Assembly (NCBI RefSeq): GCF_024171785.1
Contig: NZ_JAMTCK010000001.1
Location: forward strand, 682,134 to 746,133
DNA length: 64,000 nt
Reading direction: 5' to 3'
Source: Goodfellowiella coeruleoviolacea
GTDB lineage: Bacteria > Actinomycetota > Actinomycetes > Mycobacteriales > Pseudonocardiaceae
Part shown: piece by piece, positions 26,096 to 34,196 of the stretch
Position numbering within the stretch: position 1 is the stretch's first letter
Layout of the letters: the number at the start of each line of letters is the position of its first letter
Translations under genes and position numbers: made by a program
The notes under the pieces: generated by a model
What the model was told of the DNA's origin: nothing
The model's input: only the letters and a program-made list of their open reading frames with translations
Databases searched by the model: none

Positions 26096-26748
26096 GAGGC
26101 CCTCCTTCCCAGCACCCGGCCCTCCCGAGCAGGCGCCTGACCGTCCCGGTTGGACAGACTGGCCTCGAAGGCGACGCACAGCGCGTGCACCGCGACCAGG
26201 TGTGCCTCCTGCACCGAGGAACCACTGCCCGGCAGGCACACCGCGTCGTCGGCGACCGAGGCGAGCGGGTTGGGGCCGGGACCGGTCAGCGCCCACACGG
26301 TGGCGCCGGCGGTGCGCCCGGCCCTGGCCGCGGTGAGCAGGTTGCGGCTGCGGCCACTGGTCGACAGCAGCAGCAGCACGTCCTGCGGCCGGGCGTGCGC
26401 GGCCACCTGCCTGGCGAACACCTCGTCGTAGCCGTAGTCGTTGCCGATGGCGGTGAGGCTGGAGGTCTCCGCGTGCAGGGCGATCGCCGAGTAGGCCGGG
26501 CGGTCGTCCTCGAAGCGGCCCACCAGTTCCGCGGTCAGGTGTTGTGCCTCGGCGGCCGAGCCCCCGTTGCCCGCCGCCAGCAGCCGCGCGCCCGCGGGCA
26601 GCCGCTGCGCCAGCACGTCGGCCCACCGGGTCAGCCGGGCCGACTCGGCGCGCAGCGCGGTCAGGGTGGCCGACAGCGCGTCCACGTGCGAGCGCACCGG
26701 TTCGCCGGGGCGCGGGTCGCGGTCGAGGTCCCGGTAGGTCTGGGTCAC
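26092..26748 (-). CDS. gmhA: phosphoheptose isomerase (SIS domain)
   Basis: 218 residues, GmhA family: converts sedoheptulose 7-phosphate to D-glycero-D-manno-heptose 7-phosphate. The active-site loop AGNGGSAAEAQHLTAELVGRF begins at 59, STSGRSRN (129-136) binds the phosphate, and a QEAHLVAVHAL segment supplies the C-terminal His. The N-terminal helix is longer than in E. coli. The GTG start at 26748 overlaps the upstream GT4 stop (GTGA), and its own stop overlaps hldE copy 2 in the same way. Confidence 0.92.
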   Translation of the reverse strand: MTQTYRDLDRDPRPGEPVRSHVDALSATLTALRAESARLTRWADVLAQRLPAGARLLAAGNGGSAAEAQHLTAELVGRFEDDRPAYSAIALHAETSSLTAIGNDYGYDEVFARQVAAHARPQDVLLLLSTSGRSRNLLTAARAGRTAGATVWALTGPGPNPLASVADDAVCLPGSGSSVQEAHLVAVHALCVAFEASLSNRDGQAPAREGRVLGRRAS

Positions 26749-27989
26749 CACGACCCACCCCCGGCCTGTCCGGCGCGGCCGGCCTGCCGGCGCAGCGCCC
26801 CGGCCCGCTGGTACACCCCGAGGGTGTCCAGGCCGATCCGCTCCCAGGAGTAGCGCGACCGGCACCGGTCGCTGCCGGCGACGCCGAACGCCTGGCGGCG
26901 GGCCGGGTCGGCGAGCAGCGTGCACAGCGCCCTGGTGAGGGCCTCGGGCTGGCGCGGCGGCACGTGCAGGCCGGTGACGCCGTCCACCACGGTGTCGGTC
27001 AGGCCGCCGACCGCGGCGGCGACCACGGGCACCCCGCAGGCCATGGCCTCCAGCGGCACGATCCCGAACGGCTCGTACCAGGGGGCGCACACCACCACGT
27101 CGGCCGAGCGCAGCAGCGCGGGCATCTGGTCCCGGGACACCGGTCCGAGCAGGTGCACCCGGTCGCCGACGCCCGCGTTCTCGGCGTGCGCCACCAGCCG
27201 GCGCGCCTCCGGGTCCTCGCCGAGCCGCCCGCGTTCCGGGCCGCCCGCGATCAGCAGTTCGGCGTCGGGCACCCCGCGCAGGGCGGTGATCACCGTGTCG
27301 AAGCCCTTGCGCGGCACCAGCCGGCCGACCGTGACGATCCGGTGCTGGTGGCGGCCGACGCCGGGCGGGGCCTGCCAGACCGGGCCGTCCGGGGTGAACC
27401 GCTCCAGGTCGACGCCGCTGGGCACCACCGAGATCCTGGCCCGGGGCACGCCCATCCTGGCCAGCTCGAAGACCTCGTCGGAGCAGGTGGCGGCGACCCG
27501 GGTGGCCTGCTTGCCGATCAGCCGCTCGGTCTGGATGCGCTCCGGCGGGCTGGTGTCCTCGTCGCCCTGGTGCCGGCGCTTGACCGCGCCCAGCGCGTGG
27601 AAGGTCTGCACCACGGGCACGTCCACCTCGCGGGTGGCCAGGATCGAGGCCAGGCCGGACATCCAGAAGTGGGCGTGCACCACGCCGGGCCGCTGCCGCT
27701 GCCAGTCGCCGACCAGCCACTGGGCGAACTCGCCCATGTGCGGGGCCAGCTCGTCCTTGGGCAGCGCCTCGGGCGGGCCGGCCGGCACGTGCACCACCTC
27801 GAAGCCGCGCTCGGTCCACACCCGCTCGGGCAGGTCCGGATCGTCGCGCCGGGTGTAGACGGTCACCTCGTGGTTGCGTGCTGCCAAGGCGGCGGACAGC
27901 TCCGCGACATGGACGTTCTGCCCACCGGCGTCCACCCCACCGAGCGGGGCCAGCGGGCTGGCGTGCTCGGACACCATCGCGATCCTCAT
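26745..27989 (-). CDS. GT4-family glycosyltransferase
   Basis: 414 residues, GT-B. The N-terminus (MRIAMVSEHASPLAPLGGVD, then AGGQNVHV) and VHAHFWMSG match MshA/sucrose-synthase-like retaining GT4 enzymes. VGRLVPRKGFDTVI and EPFGIVPLEAMACG give the EX7E nucleotide-sugar site. AGGAGG places the start at 27989 rather than the ATG two codons upstream. It sits between a second GT gene and gmhA. Donor could be a nucleotide-heptose or a common hexose. Confidence 0.9.
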   Translation of the reverse strand: MRIAMVSEHASPLAPLGGVDAGGQNVHVAELSAALAARNHEVTVYTRRDDPDLPERVWTERGFEVVHVPAGPPEALPKDELAPHMGEFAQWLVGDWQRQRPGVVHAHFWMSGLASILATREVDVPVVQTFHALGAVKRRHQGDEDTSPPERIQTERLIGKQATRVAATCSDEVFELARMGVPRARISVVPSGVDLERFTPDGPVWQAPPGVGRHQHRIVTVGRLVPRKGFDTVITALRGVPDAELLIAGGPERGRLGEDPEARRLVAHAENAGVGDRVHLLGPVSRDQMPALLRSADVVVCAPWYEPFGIVPLEAMACGVPVVAAAVGGLTDTVVDGVTGLHVPPRQPEALTRALCTLLADPARRQAFGVAGSDRCRSRYSWERIGLDTLGVYQRAGALRRQAGRAGQAGGGSW

Positions 27990-28033
27990 CCCCATCACCT
28001 CCTGGTTCGTGTCCAGATCCGTTCGCCGCCTCG

Positions 28034-29089
28034 TCACGGCAGTACCTGGGTGAGCAGTCGGTCCCAGTTGGCCAGGAACGCCGGCAGCCCGTAGCGGGCC
28101 AGCGCGGCCTGCCTGGCGTGCTTGCCCATGCGGTGGGCCAGTTCGGGTTCGGCGATCAGCTCCCGCACGGCGGTGACCAGCCGCCGGGGGTCGGTGGCCA
28201 GCACGCCGGCCTCCGGCGGGACGGCCACGCCCGCCTCGGTGGTGGCCAGGGCGACCACGGGCATGCCCAGGTGCATGGCCTCGATCAGGGACAGCCCCAG
28301 CGAGGTCCACCGCACCGGGTGCAGGTACACGCGGCGGCGGGCCAGTTCGGCGTGCAGCCGCTCGGTGGGCAGGTCCCCGACCGGGGTCAGCGCGGCCCGG
28401 TCCAGGCCGAGCCGCTCGTTGAGGCCGGCCAGGCCCATGCCGAACACGTCCACCGGGGCGATGGAGGCGAAGCGGGGCAGCAGGTCGGTTCCGGTGACCC
28501 GCCAGCGGCGCACCGGTTCGTTGACCACCACGCCGGTCCTGGCCAGTTCCCCGGTGTAGCGGTGGCCGGGGTCGACGACGCCGTGCTCGACCACGGTGGT
28601 CGGGGCCCGGCCGCAGTCCCAGATCAGCTCGTTGAAGTGGGTGACGTGGGCGATGGGCACCTCGGTCTGGTCGGCCAGCGGGTGGCGGGTGTTGGGCACG
28701 TCCCCCTTGGGGGTGTTGTGCTCCACGTACACGGCCGGCACGTCGCGGCCGGGTCGCCGGCCCAGCCAGCGGGTGGCCAGGTCCAGTTCCTCGGGGCGCT
28801 GCAGCACCACCACGTCCACGTCGGTGTCGGCCAGCTCGGCCACGGGCACCTCGCGGACCCGGTCCGGCCAGGCCCGGCCGAGCCGCCCGGCGCCCCACGG
28901 CCCGCCCTCGGGCAGGGTGGGCAGCAGGTAGTGGTGGCGGCCCTGCACGAACGAGGTGGTCCAGGAGCCGTGCACGTGCCAGAGCAGCACCCGCAGCCGT
29001 GGGCCGGTCCCGGTTCGGGAGTCCCCGGTTCGGGAGCCCCCGGTTCGGGAGTCCTCCGTTCGGGGGTCGTCCCGGGGGTCGTCGCTCAC
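28034..29089 (-). CDS. GT4-like glycosyltransferase with N-terminal repeats
   Basis: 351 residues. After a disordered repeat-encoded N-terminus (RTxDS-like units, residues about 8-27), a GT-B fold starts at LRVLLWHVHGSWTTSFVQGRH. YVEHNTPKGDVPNT and SLGLSLIEAMHLGMPVV (acceptor and donor sites) resemble GT4. The GTG at 29089 overlaps the GT9 stop (GTGA), which favours it over an upstream GTG. It is 44 bases upstream of the next GT4 gene. Confidence 0.82.
   Translation of the reverse strand: MSDDPRDDPRTEDSRTGGSRTGDSRTGTGPRLRVLLWHVHGSWTTSFVQGRHHYLLPTLPEGGPWGAGRLGRAWPDRVREVPVAELADTDVDVVVLQRPEELDLATRWLGRRPGRDVPAVYVEHNTPKGDVPNTRHPLADQTEVPIAHVTHFNELIWDCGRAPTTVVEHGVVDPGHRYTGELARTGVVVNEPVRRWRVTGTDLLPRFASIAPVDVFGMGLAGLNERLGLDRAALTPVGDLPTERLHAELARRRVYLHPVRWTSLGLSLIEAMHLGMPVVALATTEAGVAVPPEAGVLATDPRRLVTAVRELIAEPELAHRMGKHARQAALARYGLPAFLANWDRLLTQVLP
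29011..29070 (+). repeat. in-frame 15-base repeat inside the GT4-like gene
   Basis: Four units (29011-29025, 29026-29040, 29041-29055, 29056-29070) follow CGGTTCGGGAGTCCC. They encode the pentapeptide repeat R-T-x-x-S on the minus strand at the very N-terminus, so copy number can change without breaking the gene. Confidence 0.8.
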
Positions 29090-30138
29090 CTGCTCGCGCA
29101 CACGCTCACCTCCGCCAGCCGCTCGACCGCGGGCACCACGTCCCGCGCGGTCACCGAATCCAGGCACGGGTGGCCGGGCACCGGGCAGACGCGGGCGCGG
29201 CTGTCCCGGCAGGGCGCGTCCTGCTCGCCCAGCAGCTCGTGCGGCACCCGGTAGGGCGCCCACCTGCTGGCCGGCACCACCGGCGCGAACAGGGAGACCA
29301 CCGGCGTGCCGACCGCGGCGGCCAGGTGGGCGGGCCCGGTGTTGCCGACCACCACGGCGCTGGCCGTGGCCAGCACCCCGGCGAGCTGGGCGAAGCTGGT
29401 GCGCCCGCCGAGGTCGATCCCGTCGCCGCCGGCCACCCGGGCGGTGAGGTCCCGCTCGGCGGGGCCGCCGGTCACCACCACCCGGTGGCCGCGCCGCGCC
29501 AGCTCACTCACCAGCTGCGCGCAGCGGTGCGGGGACCACGCCCTGGCCGGCACGGACGCGCCCGGGTGCACGACCACGTGGCCGCCGGGGCCGACCAGGT
29601 CGCGCACGTCGGGCACGTCCCGGACGGCCAACCGGCCGTCGTCGCCGGCCGGCAGGGCCAGTCCGGCCGCCGCGGCCACCAGCAGGGCCCGCTCCGGCTC
29701 GGGCAGGTCGTCGTCGAAGTCCACGCCGGGCCGCAGCCGGACGTCCAGCAGCGAGCCGGCGTAGTCGGTGGAGATGGCCACGATCCTGGGCACCCCGGCC
29801 CGGCGCAGCAGCAGCGCGGTGGGCAGCGCCGACTGGTGGAACGAGGTCAGCACGAGGGCCAGCGAGGCGTGCTCGGCCGCGACCCGCTCGACCAGCCAGT
29901 CGGTGTGCTCGCGGGTGGTCGGGGGCGGTTCCGGGTCGATCCAGGGGCAGCGCCACTCGATCACCCGGTCCACGCCGGGCAGCAGCTCGGCGGCCTGCCG
30001 GCCGGCCGGACCGACCAGCAGCGTCACCCGGGTGGGCCGGTCGGGCCAGCCCGCGGCGGCGGCCCGGACGGCGGGGCCGGCCAACAGCACGTCGCCGTCG
30101 CTGTCCGGGCGGACCACCAGCACGCGTGTGGTGGTCAT
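29086..30138 (-). CDS. GT9-family (ADP-heptose) glycosyltransferase, copy 2
   Basis: 350 residues, heptosyltransferase family. VLVVRPDSDGDVLLAGPAV at the N-terminus, VVVHPGASVPARAW at the domain hinge, and VVGNTGPAHLAAAVGTPVVSLF at the ADP-heptose site. Several cysteines near the end (CRDSRARVCPVPGHPC) resemble those of copy 1. The ATG at 30138 overlaps the gmhB stop by one base. Second gene of the heptose operon. Confidence 0.9.
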   Translation of the reverse strand: MTTTRVLVVRPDSDGDVLLAGPAVRAAAAGWPDRPTRVTLLVGPAGRQAAELLPGVDRVIEWRCPWIDPEPPPTTREHTDWLVERVAAEHASLALVLTSFHQSALPTALLLRRAGVPRIVAISTDYAGSLLDVRLRPGVDFDDDLPEPERALLVAAAAGLALPAGDDGRLAVRDVPDVRDLVGPGGHVVVHPGASVPARAWSPHRCAQLVSELARRGHRVVVTGGPAERDLTARVAGGDGIDLGGRTSFAQLAGVLATASAVVVGNTGPAHLAAAVGTPVVSLFAPVVPASRWAPYRVPHELLGEQDAPCRDSRARVCPVPGHPCLDSVTARDVVPAVERLAEVSVCASR

Positions 30139-30683
30139 CAGCACACCACCCGGCCCAGCACCAGTCCGAGTGCGGCGCGCAGGTCGGGGGCGGTCAGCGG
30201 GGCCCTGGCCACCTCGGCGGGGTCGGTGACCGGGGTGGGCACCAGCACGGCGCGGGCACCCGCCGCCCGGGCGGCGCGCACGTCGCTCTCGATGTCGCCG
30301 ATCAGCCAGGTGTCGGCCGGGTCGACGCGCAACGCGGCGCAGGCGGCGCGGACCAGGCCGGGTGCGGGCTTGCGACAGCCGCACCCCTCGTCGCGGCCGT
30401 GCGGGCAGACCTGCCAGGTGTCGAACGGCCCCAGCAGCTCCTCGACCCTGGCGTTGACCTGGTGGACCTGGTTCAGGGTGAGCAGGCCGGCGGCCACGCC
30501 GGACTGGTTGCTGACCACGCCGGTGCGCACGCCCAGTGCGCGCAGCTCGGTCAGGACCTCGGCGGCGCCGGCGACGGGGCGGACCAGATCGGGGTCACCG
30601 TTGTACGGCACGTCCTCGACCAGCGTGCCGTCCCGGTCGAACAGGACGGCCGCGGGCTGGCCATCAGCGGTACTTCTCGCCAT
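30138..30683 (-). CDS. gmhB: heptose bisphosphate phosphatase, HAD family
   Basis: 181 residues. GmhB signature: DRDGT at 16-20 with the following LVEDVPYN, SNQSG for motif II, and a zinc loop Cys93-x-His95...Cys101-x-Cys103 followed by RKPAPG. It removes the C7 phosphate from heptose 1,7-bisphosphate. The start at 30683 gives the usual family length; the upstream frame would add an unlikely hydrophobic stretch. First gene of the heptose operon. Confidence 0.92.
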   Translation of the reverse strand: MARSTADGQPAAVLFDRDGTLVEDVPYNGDPDLVRPVAGAAEVLTELRALGVRTGVVSNQSGVAAGLLTLNQVHQVNARVEELLGPFDTWQVCPHGRDEGCGCRKPAPGLVRAACAALRVDPADTWLIGDIESDVRAARAAGARAVLVPTPVTDPAEVARAPLTAPDLRAALGLVLGRVVC

Positions 30684-30720
30684 GGCCGTGGTGTACGCAA
30701 AGTAGGAGCAGGTAAACGCA

Positions 30721-30751
30721 ATCGAGAAAACTACTACTCTGTGTAGTCGAT
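30721..30751. promoter_or_regulatory. palindromic AT-rich element before the heptose operon
   Basis: ACTAC (30733-30737), 5 bases, GTAGT (30743-30747), flanked by ATCGA (30721-30725) and TCGAT (30747-30751). It lies 38-68 bases upstream of gmhB in an AT-rich patch. Good candidate operator/promoter of the heptose operon. Confidence 0.5.
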
Positions 30752-30877
30752 TGCCTTCGCCCGTTCGCCCTCCGGTCACCCGATGGTCGGCCGCCAGCCG
30801 GCTGCGTCATTGTGCGGCGTGCGCACGGCCAGGCGGGCCAGTCCGGGTGCTGGGGCCGACGCCGGCCGGGCCGCCGG

Positions 30878-31291
30878 TCAGGTCGGCGCGGGCGCCAGGG
30901 CGTCGGGCCCGACACGGAGCGTGACGGTGGTGCCGCTGCTGGTGCCGCTGACCCCCAGGTCGTCCACGCAGCCGCGCATGATCAGCATGCCCCGGCCCCG
31001 GTCGGGCAGGCCGCCGCTCGGCTGGCGCCAGTGACCGTGGTCGATGACGTCGACCTGGATCCAGCGGTCCGCGCACAGGGCCGCGCGCAGCCGGACCACG
31101 CCGGTGCCGGCGCCGGCGTAGGCGTGCTCGACCGCGTTGGTGGCGGCCTCGTTCATGGCGAGCACCAGGTCCCGGCCGGCCTGGTCGGCCACGCCCACGG
31201 TGCGCAACCAGCCGCCCAGTCGGGCGCGCAGCTCGCGCAGCGCCACGGGTTCGGCCGGTAACTCCAGTTCCAGTGGCTCGGGTGGGGTCAC
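30878..31291 (-). CDS. RsbW-like anti-sigma regulatory ATPase
   Basis: 137 residues, HATPase_c_2 fold of serine-protein kinases/anti-sigma factors. The N-box is MNEAATNAVEHAY, then a DHG motif (VIDHGHW) and the G-rich lid RGRGMLIMRGCVD. It would bind ATP and either hold a sigma factor or phosphorylate a STAS protein. The GTG start at 31291 has GGAG 6 bases upstream. Downstream of the DUF4383 gene, possibly in one transcript. Confidence 0.85.
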   Translation of the reverse strand: MTPPEPLELELPAEPVALRELRARLGGWLRTVGVADQAGRDLVLAMNEAATNAVEHAYAGAGTGVVRLRAALCADRWIQVDVIDHGHWRQPSGGLPDRGRGMLIMRGCVDDLGVSGTSSGTTVTLRVGPDALAPAPT

Positions 31292-31404
31292 GACAGCTCC
31301 GGGGTTCGGGTCGGGGCCGGTTCCGGTGATCTGACCGTCTGGTCGCGCTGGCCGCGCGGCTGGTGCGGTGGCGGCACCGTCGGCGCGCGCGTACCCGGTG
31401 CCGC

Positions 31405-31896
31405 TCACCGGTGCCCCGGCGCGCTCTGCGGACCGGCGAAGCCAGGGCGCGCGTTCGCCGTGCGGGTTGGGCCGGACCGCAGCGCGAGCACCCCGATGGC
31501 CAGCCCGGCCACCGCGGTGACCAGGTGCAGCCAGTTGTCCGGCCAGTTCAGGTTGAGCGGGTCCCCGGTGACCCCGGTGCTGGCCAGCAGGGTCACCGTG
31601 CCGTAGCAGAACAGCACGAAGAAGACCACCAGGACGGCCCACCCGTAGAACTGGGTGCCGTTCCCGGTCCGCTGCCAGGCGGCCAGCAGCCCGAGCACGC
31701 CCACCACCGCGTGCACGATGTTCTGCAGCGTGCTGACATCGAAGATGAGCACCTGGTGCGCGGTGCTCTGGGTGAACTCGCCGGTGCCGGTCAGCGCGAA
31801 CCCGGCCACCGCGAGCACGAGGTAGACCACGCCCACCACGGCCGCCAGCAGCCGGGCCGCGGTGCGCCGACGCGTCACCTGGGTGTGCTGCGTCAT
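31405..31896 (-). CDS. DUF4383 membrane protein
   Basis: 163 residues with four predicted membrane helices (LLAAVVGVVYLVLAVAGFAL; LQNIVHAVVGVLGLLAA; AVLVVFFVLFCYGTVTLLA; WLHLVTAVAGLAIGVLAL). The N-H-hinge NIVHAVVG and DNWLHL are typical of DUF4383. Function unknown; often stress-linked in actinobacteria. The ATG at 31896 follows GGAG. Divergent from the SRPBCC gene. Confidence 0.85.
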   Translation of the reverse strand: MTQHTQVTRRRTAARLLAAVVGVVYLVLAVAGFALTGTGEFTQSTAHQVLIFDVSTLQNIVHAVVGVLGLLAAWQRTGNGTQFYGWAVLVVFFVLFCYGTVTLLASTGVTGDPLNLNWPDNWLHLVTAVAGLAIGVLALRSGPTRTANARPGFAGPQSAPGHR

Positions 31897-32054
31897 CGAA
31901 AACTCCAATCCCACTTCGGCGGGGGCTTTCGGACGCGCTCAGCGGTCACAGCCCCCTGTCAACCGGGAAGAACCAACCCGCGAACTACGCACCGGTGAAA
32001 TGTGCCCATCGGGGTTTCCATCCCTATCCGGGACAAACCGCAAACCAGCAACAC

Positions 32055-32080
32055 GTGTGAAAACTCGACGCGAGGGGTAG
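32055..32080 (+). promoter_or_regulatory. SigF/SigB-type promoter candidate for SRPBCC gene
   Basis: GTGT (32055-32058), 16-base spacer, GGGTAG (32075-32080), one mismatch from GnnT-N16-GGGTAC. The gene starts 70 bases downstream. Confidence 0.4.
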
Positions 32081-32149
32081 TGCAGGGGGTGAGTCGACAT
32101 CCACCGACGACGGGTCGCTCAACGCGGCGACGAGTGAGGAGGGCACGTC

Positions 32150-32746
32150 GTGACAACCATCCAGAAGTCGATCGATGTGCACGAGCCGGTCCGGACCGTC
32201 TACAACCAGTGGACCCAGTTCGAGACCTTCCCGCAGTTCATGGAGGGCGTGGACCGGATCACCCAGATCAGCGACACGCGGACCCACTGGAAGACCAGCA
32301 TCGGCGGGGTGACCAGGGAGTTCGACGCCGAGATCACCGAGCAGCACCCGGACGAGCGGGTGGCCTGGCACACCGTGGAGGGCCCGTCGCAGCGCGGCGT
32401 GGTGACCTTCCACCGGCTGGACAACGAGAACTCGCGGGTCACCCTGCAGATGGAGTACGAGCCGGAGACGCTGACCGAGAAGGCCGGCGCCGCCCTGGGC
32501 GTGGTCGAGCACCGGGTGGCCGGCGACCTGCGCCGGTTCAAGGAGTTCATCGAGCACCGCGGCCAGGCCACCGGCGCGTGGCGCGGCGAGGTGCCCCGGC
32601 CGGGGCAGGCCGGCGAGCAGCCGAGCACCGGCGAGCCCAGGGCCGACCGGGGTGGCGTGACCGGCCAGAGCGTCCCGCCCACCGGCGAGGGCGGCCCGGG
32701 ACAGCACCGGGGCCCGGCAGCCGGCCAGGCCGGTTCAGCGGTCTGA
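32150..32746 (+). CDS. SRPBCC (polyketide cyclase/dehydrase) family protein
   Basis: 198 residues. The first 145 form a START-like fold (SIDVHEPVRTVYNQWTQFE, FMEGVDRITQI, then RFKEFIEHRG); the last 50 are a low-complexity Gly/Pro/Gln tail. Such proteins in actinobacteria usually accompany stress and envelope genes; ligand unknown. The GTG at 32150 follows GAGGAGG. Lies ahead of the sigma operon. Confidence 0.82.
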   Translation: MTTIQKSIDVHEPVRTVYNQWTQFETFPQFMEGVDRITQISDTRTHWKTSIGGVTREFDAEITEQHPDERVAWHTVEGPSQRGVVTFHRLDNENSRVTLQMEYEPETLTEKAGAALGVVEHRVAGDLRRFKEFIEHRGQATGAWRGEVPRPGQAGEQPSTGEPRADRGGVTGQSVPPTGEGGPGQHRGPAAGQAGSAV

Positions 32747-32949
32747 TCCGTCGGCCCCGCCGGTGCCGGCCCGGGCCGGTGCCGCCCGGGCCGGCACCCC
32801 TCCGGTCGGCTGCCGGCCGGGGCTGCCGCAGCGCGGGTCCACCGCGGTGCGGGCGCCGCCACCACCGGGCGAACGACCAACACCAGCACTAGCGTGGACG
32901 TGGCAAGCCGCCAGTGGTCCGCGGCCAACACCTTCCCTGGAGTATCTGA

Positions 32950-33393
32950 GTGACCGAAACGCAGTCCGAGGTTAGCGTGGAGGATGAGCCGAGGGCTCCC
33001 AACAACGTGGAGGTTCGCGTGGCCGCGAACCTGGAGCAGCTTTCCGTCCTGCGGGCTGTGGCAGCACACATCGCCATGCGTGAGGACTTCGACCTCGACG
33101 CCATCGCCGACCTGAAGATGGCCGTGGACGAGGTGTGCTCAACCCTCATCATGCGGGCGACGCCCGGGTCCACCCTGACCTGTCGCTTCCAGGCGAACGG
33201 GAACGACATCACCGTTCAGGCCACCGTGCTGTCCGACAGCGACAGCACGCCGAGCAGGGAGTCGTTCGGCTGGCGGGTGCTGACCACCCTGACCGACACG
33301 GTCAACACGTGGATCGCGCCGGCCTCCGCCGATCCCGGCGGCTACCTGACCCACATCGAACTGGTGAAACGAAGGGGGTCGGCCTCGGGGTGA
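32950..33393 (+). CDS. rsbW: RsbW-like anti-sigma factor
   Basis: 147 residues, ATP-binding anti-sigma family (RsbW/UsfX-like). Visible: RVAANLEQLSVLRAVAAHIA, DLDAIADLKMAVDEVCSTL (N-box with Asp-Glu), and SFGWRVLTTLTD as a degenerate lid. Its stop overlaps the sigma gene start in GTGA, the usual arrangement for an anti-sigma factor and its target. Confidence 0.88.
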   Translation: MTETQSEVSVEDEPRAPNNVEVRVAANLEQLSVLRAVAAHIAMREDFDLDAIADLKMAVDEVCSTLIMRATPGSTLTCRFQANGNDITVQATVLSDSDSTPSRESFGWRVLTTLTDTVNTWIAPASADPGGYLTHIELVKRRGSASG

Positions 33394-34193
33394 CTCGTTC
33401 CCACAGTCCACAGACGAACGCCCCGGGCGCGGCGCGCGACGGCTACGACCACCTCATGCCGCTGTTCGAGGAACTGGCCGCGCTCGACGAGCACGACGCC
33501 CGGCGCTCCGAACTGCGCGACCAGCTGGTCACCGCGCACCTGCCGGTGGCACAGCACATCGCCCGCAGGTTCAGCCACCACGGCGACCTCCGGGAGGACC
33601 TCACCCAGGTCGCCACGCTGGGCCTGATCAACGCGGTCGACCGGTTCGACCCGCACCGGGGCACGGACTTCCTGTCCTTCGCGGTGCCCACCATCATGGG
33701 TGAGGTCCGCCGCCACTTCCGCGACGCGAGCTGGTCGGTACGGGTGCCCCGGCGGCTCAAGGAACTCCACCTGTCGATCACCGCGGCCAGCACCGAGCTG
33801 TCCCAGCGGCTGGGCCGCTCCCCCACCCCCAGCGAGATCGCCAAGCACCTCAAGCTGAGCAAGGACGAGGTGTACGAGGGGCTGGAGGCCAGCAACGCCT
33901 ACCACTCGGTGTCCCTGGACCACGTGCTGCTGCAGGACTCCGACGCGGTCTCGCTGGGCGACACCCTCGGCGAGGACGACGCGGCGCTGGAGGGCGTCGA
34001 CTACCGGGAGTCGCTGCAGCCGATGCTGCGCCAGTTGCCCGAACGCGAGCGGACCATCCTCATCCTGCGGTTCTTCGGCAACATGACGCAGACCCAGATC
34101 GCCAAGCGGATCGGCATCTCCCAGATGCACGTGTCCCGGCTGCTGTCCCGGACCCTGGAGGAACTCCGCAAGGGCCTGCTGGAAGAGCGGTGA
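33390..34193 (+). CDS. sigF: SigF/SigB-type general stress sigma factor
   Basis: 267 residues, group 3 sigma-70. Region 2 is LREDLTQVATLGLINAVDRFDPHRGTDFLSFAVPTIMGEVRRHFRD-like; region 3 includes SPTPSEIAKHLKLS; region 4 has MTQTQIAKRIGISQMHVSRLLSRTL as the -35-binding helix-turn-helix. Directly preceded by its presumed anti-sigma factor and followed after 3 bases by a GT9 gene. It is the obvious candidate to read the GnnT-N15/16-GGGTAC-like promoters in this window. Confidence 0.92.
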   Translation: MTRSHSPQTNAPGAARDGYDHLMPLFEELAALDEHDARRSELRDQLVTAHLPVAQHIARRFSHHGDLREDLTQVATLGLINAVDRFDPHRGTDFLSFAVPTIMGEVRRHFRDASWSVRVPRRLKELHLSITAASTELSQRLGRSPTPSEIAKHLKLSKDEVYEGLEASNAYHSVSLDHVLLQDSDAVSLGDTLGEDDAALEGVDYRESLQPMLRQLPERERTILILRFFGNMTQTQIAKRIGISQMHVSRLLSRTLEELRKGLLEER

Positions 34194-34196
34194 CCG

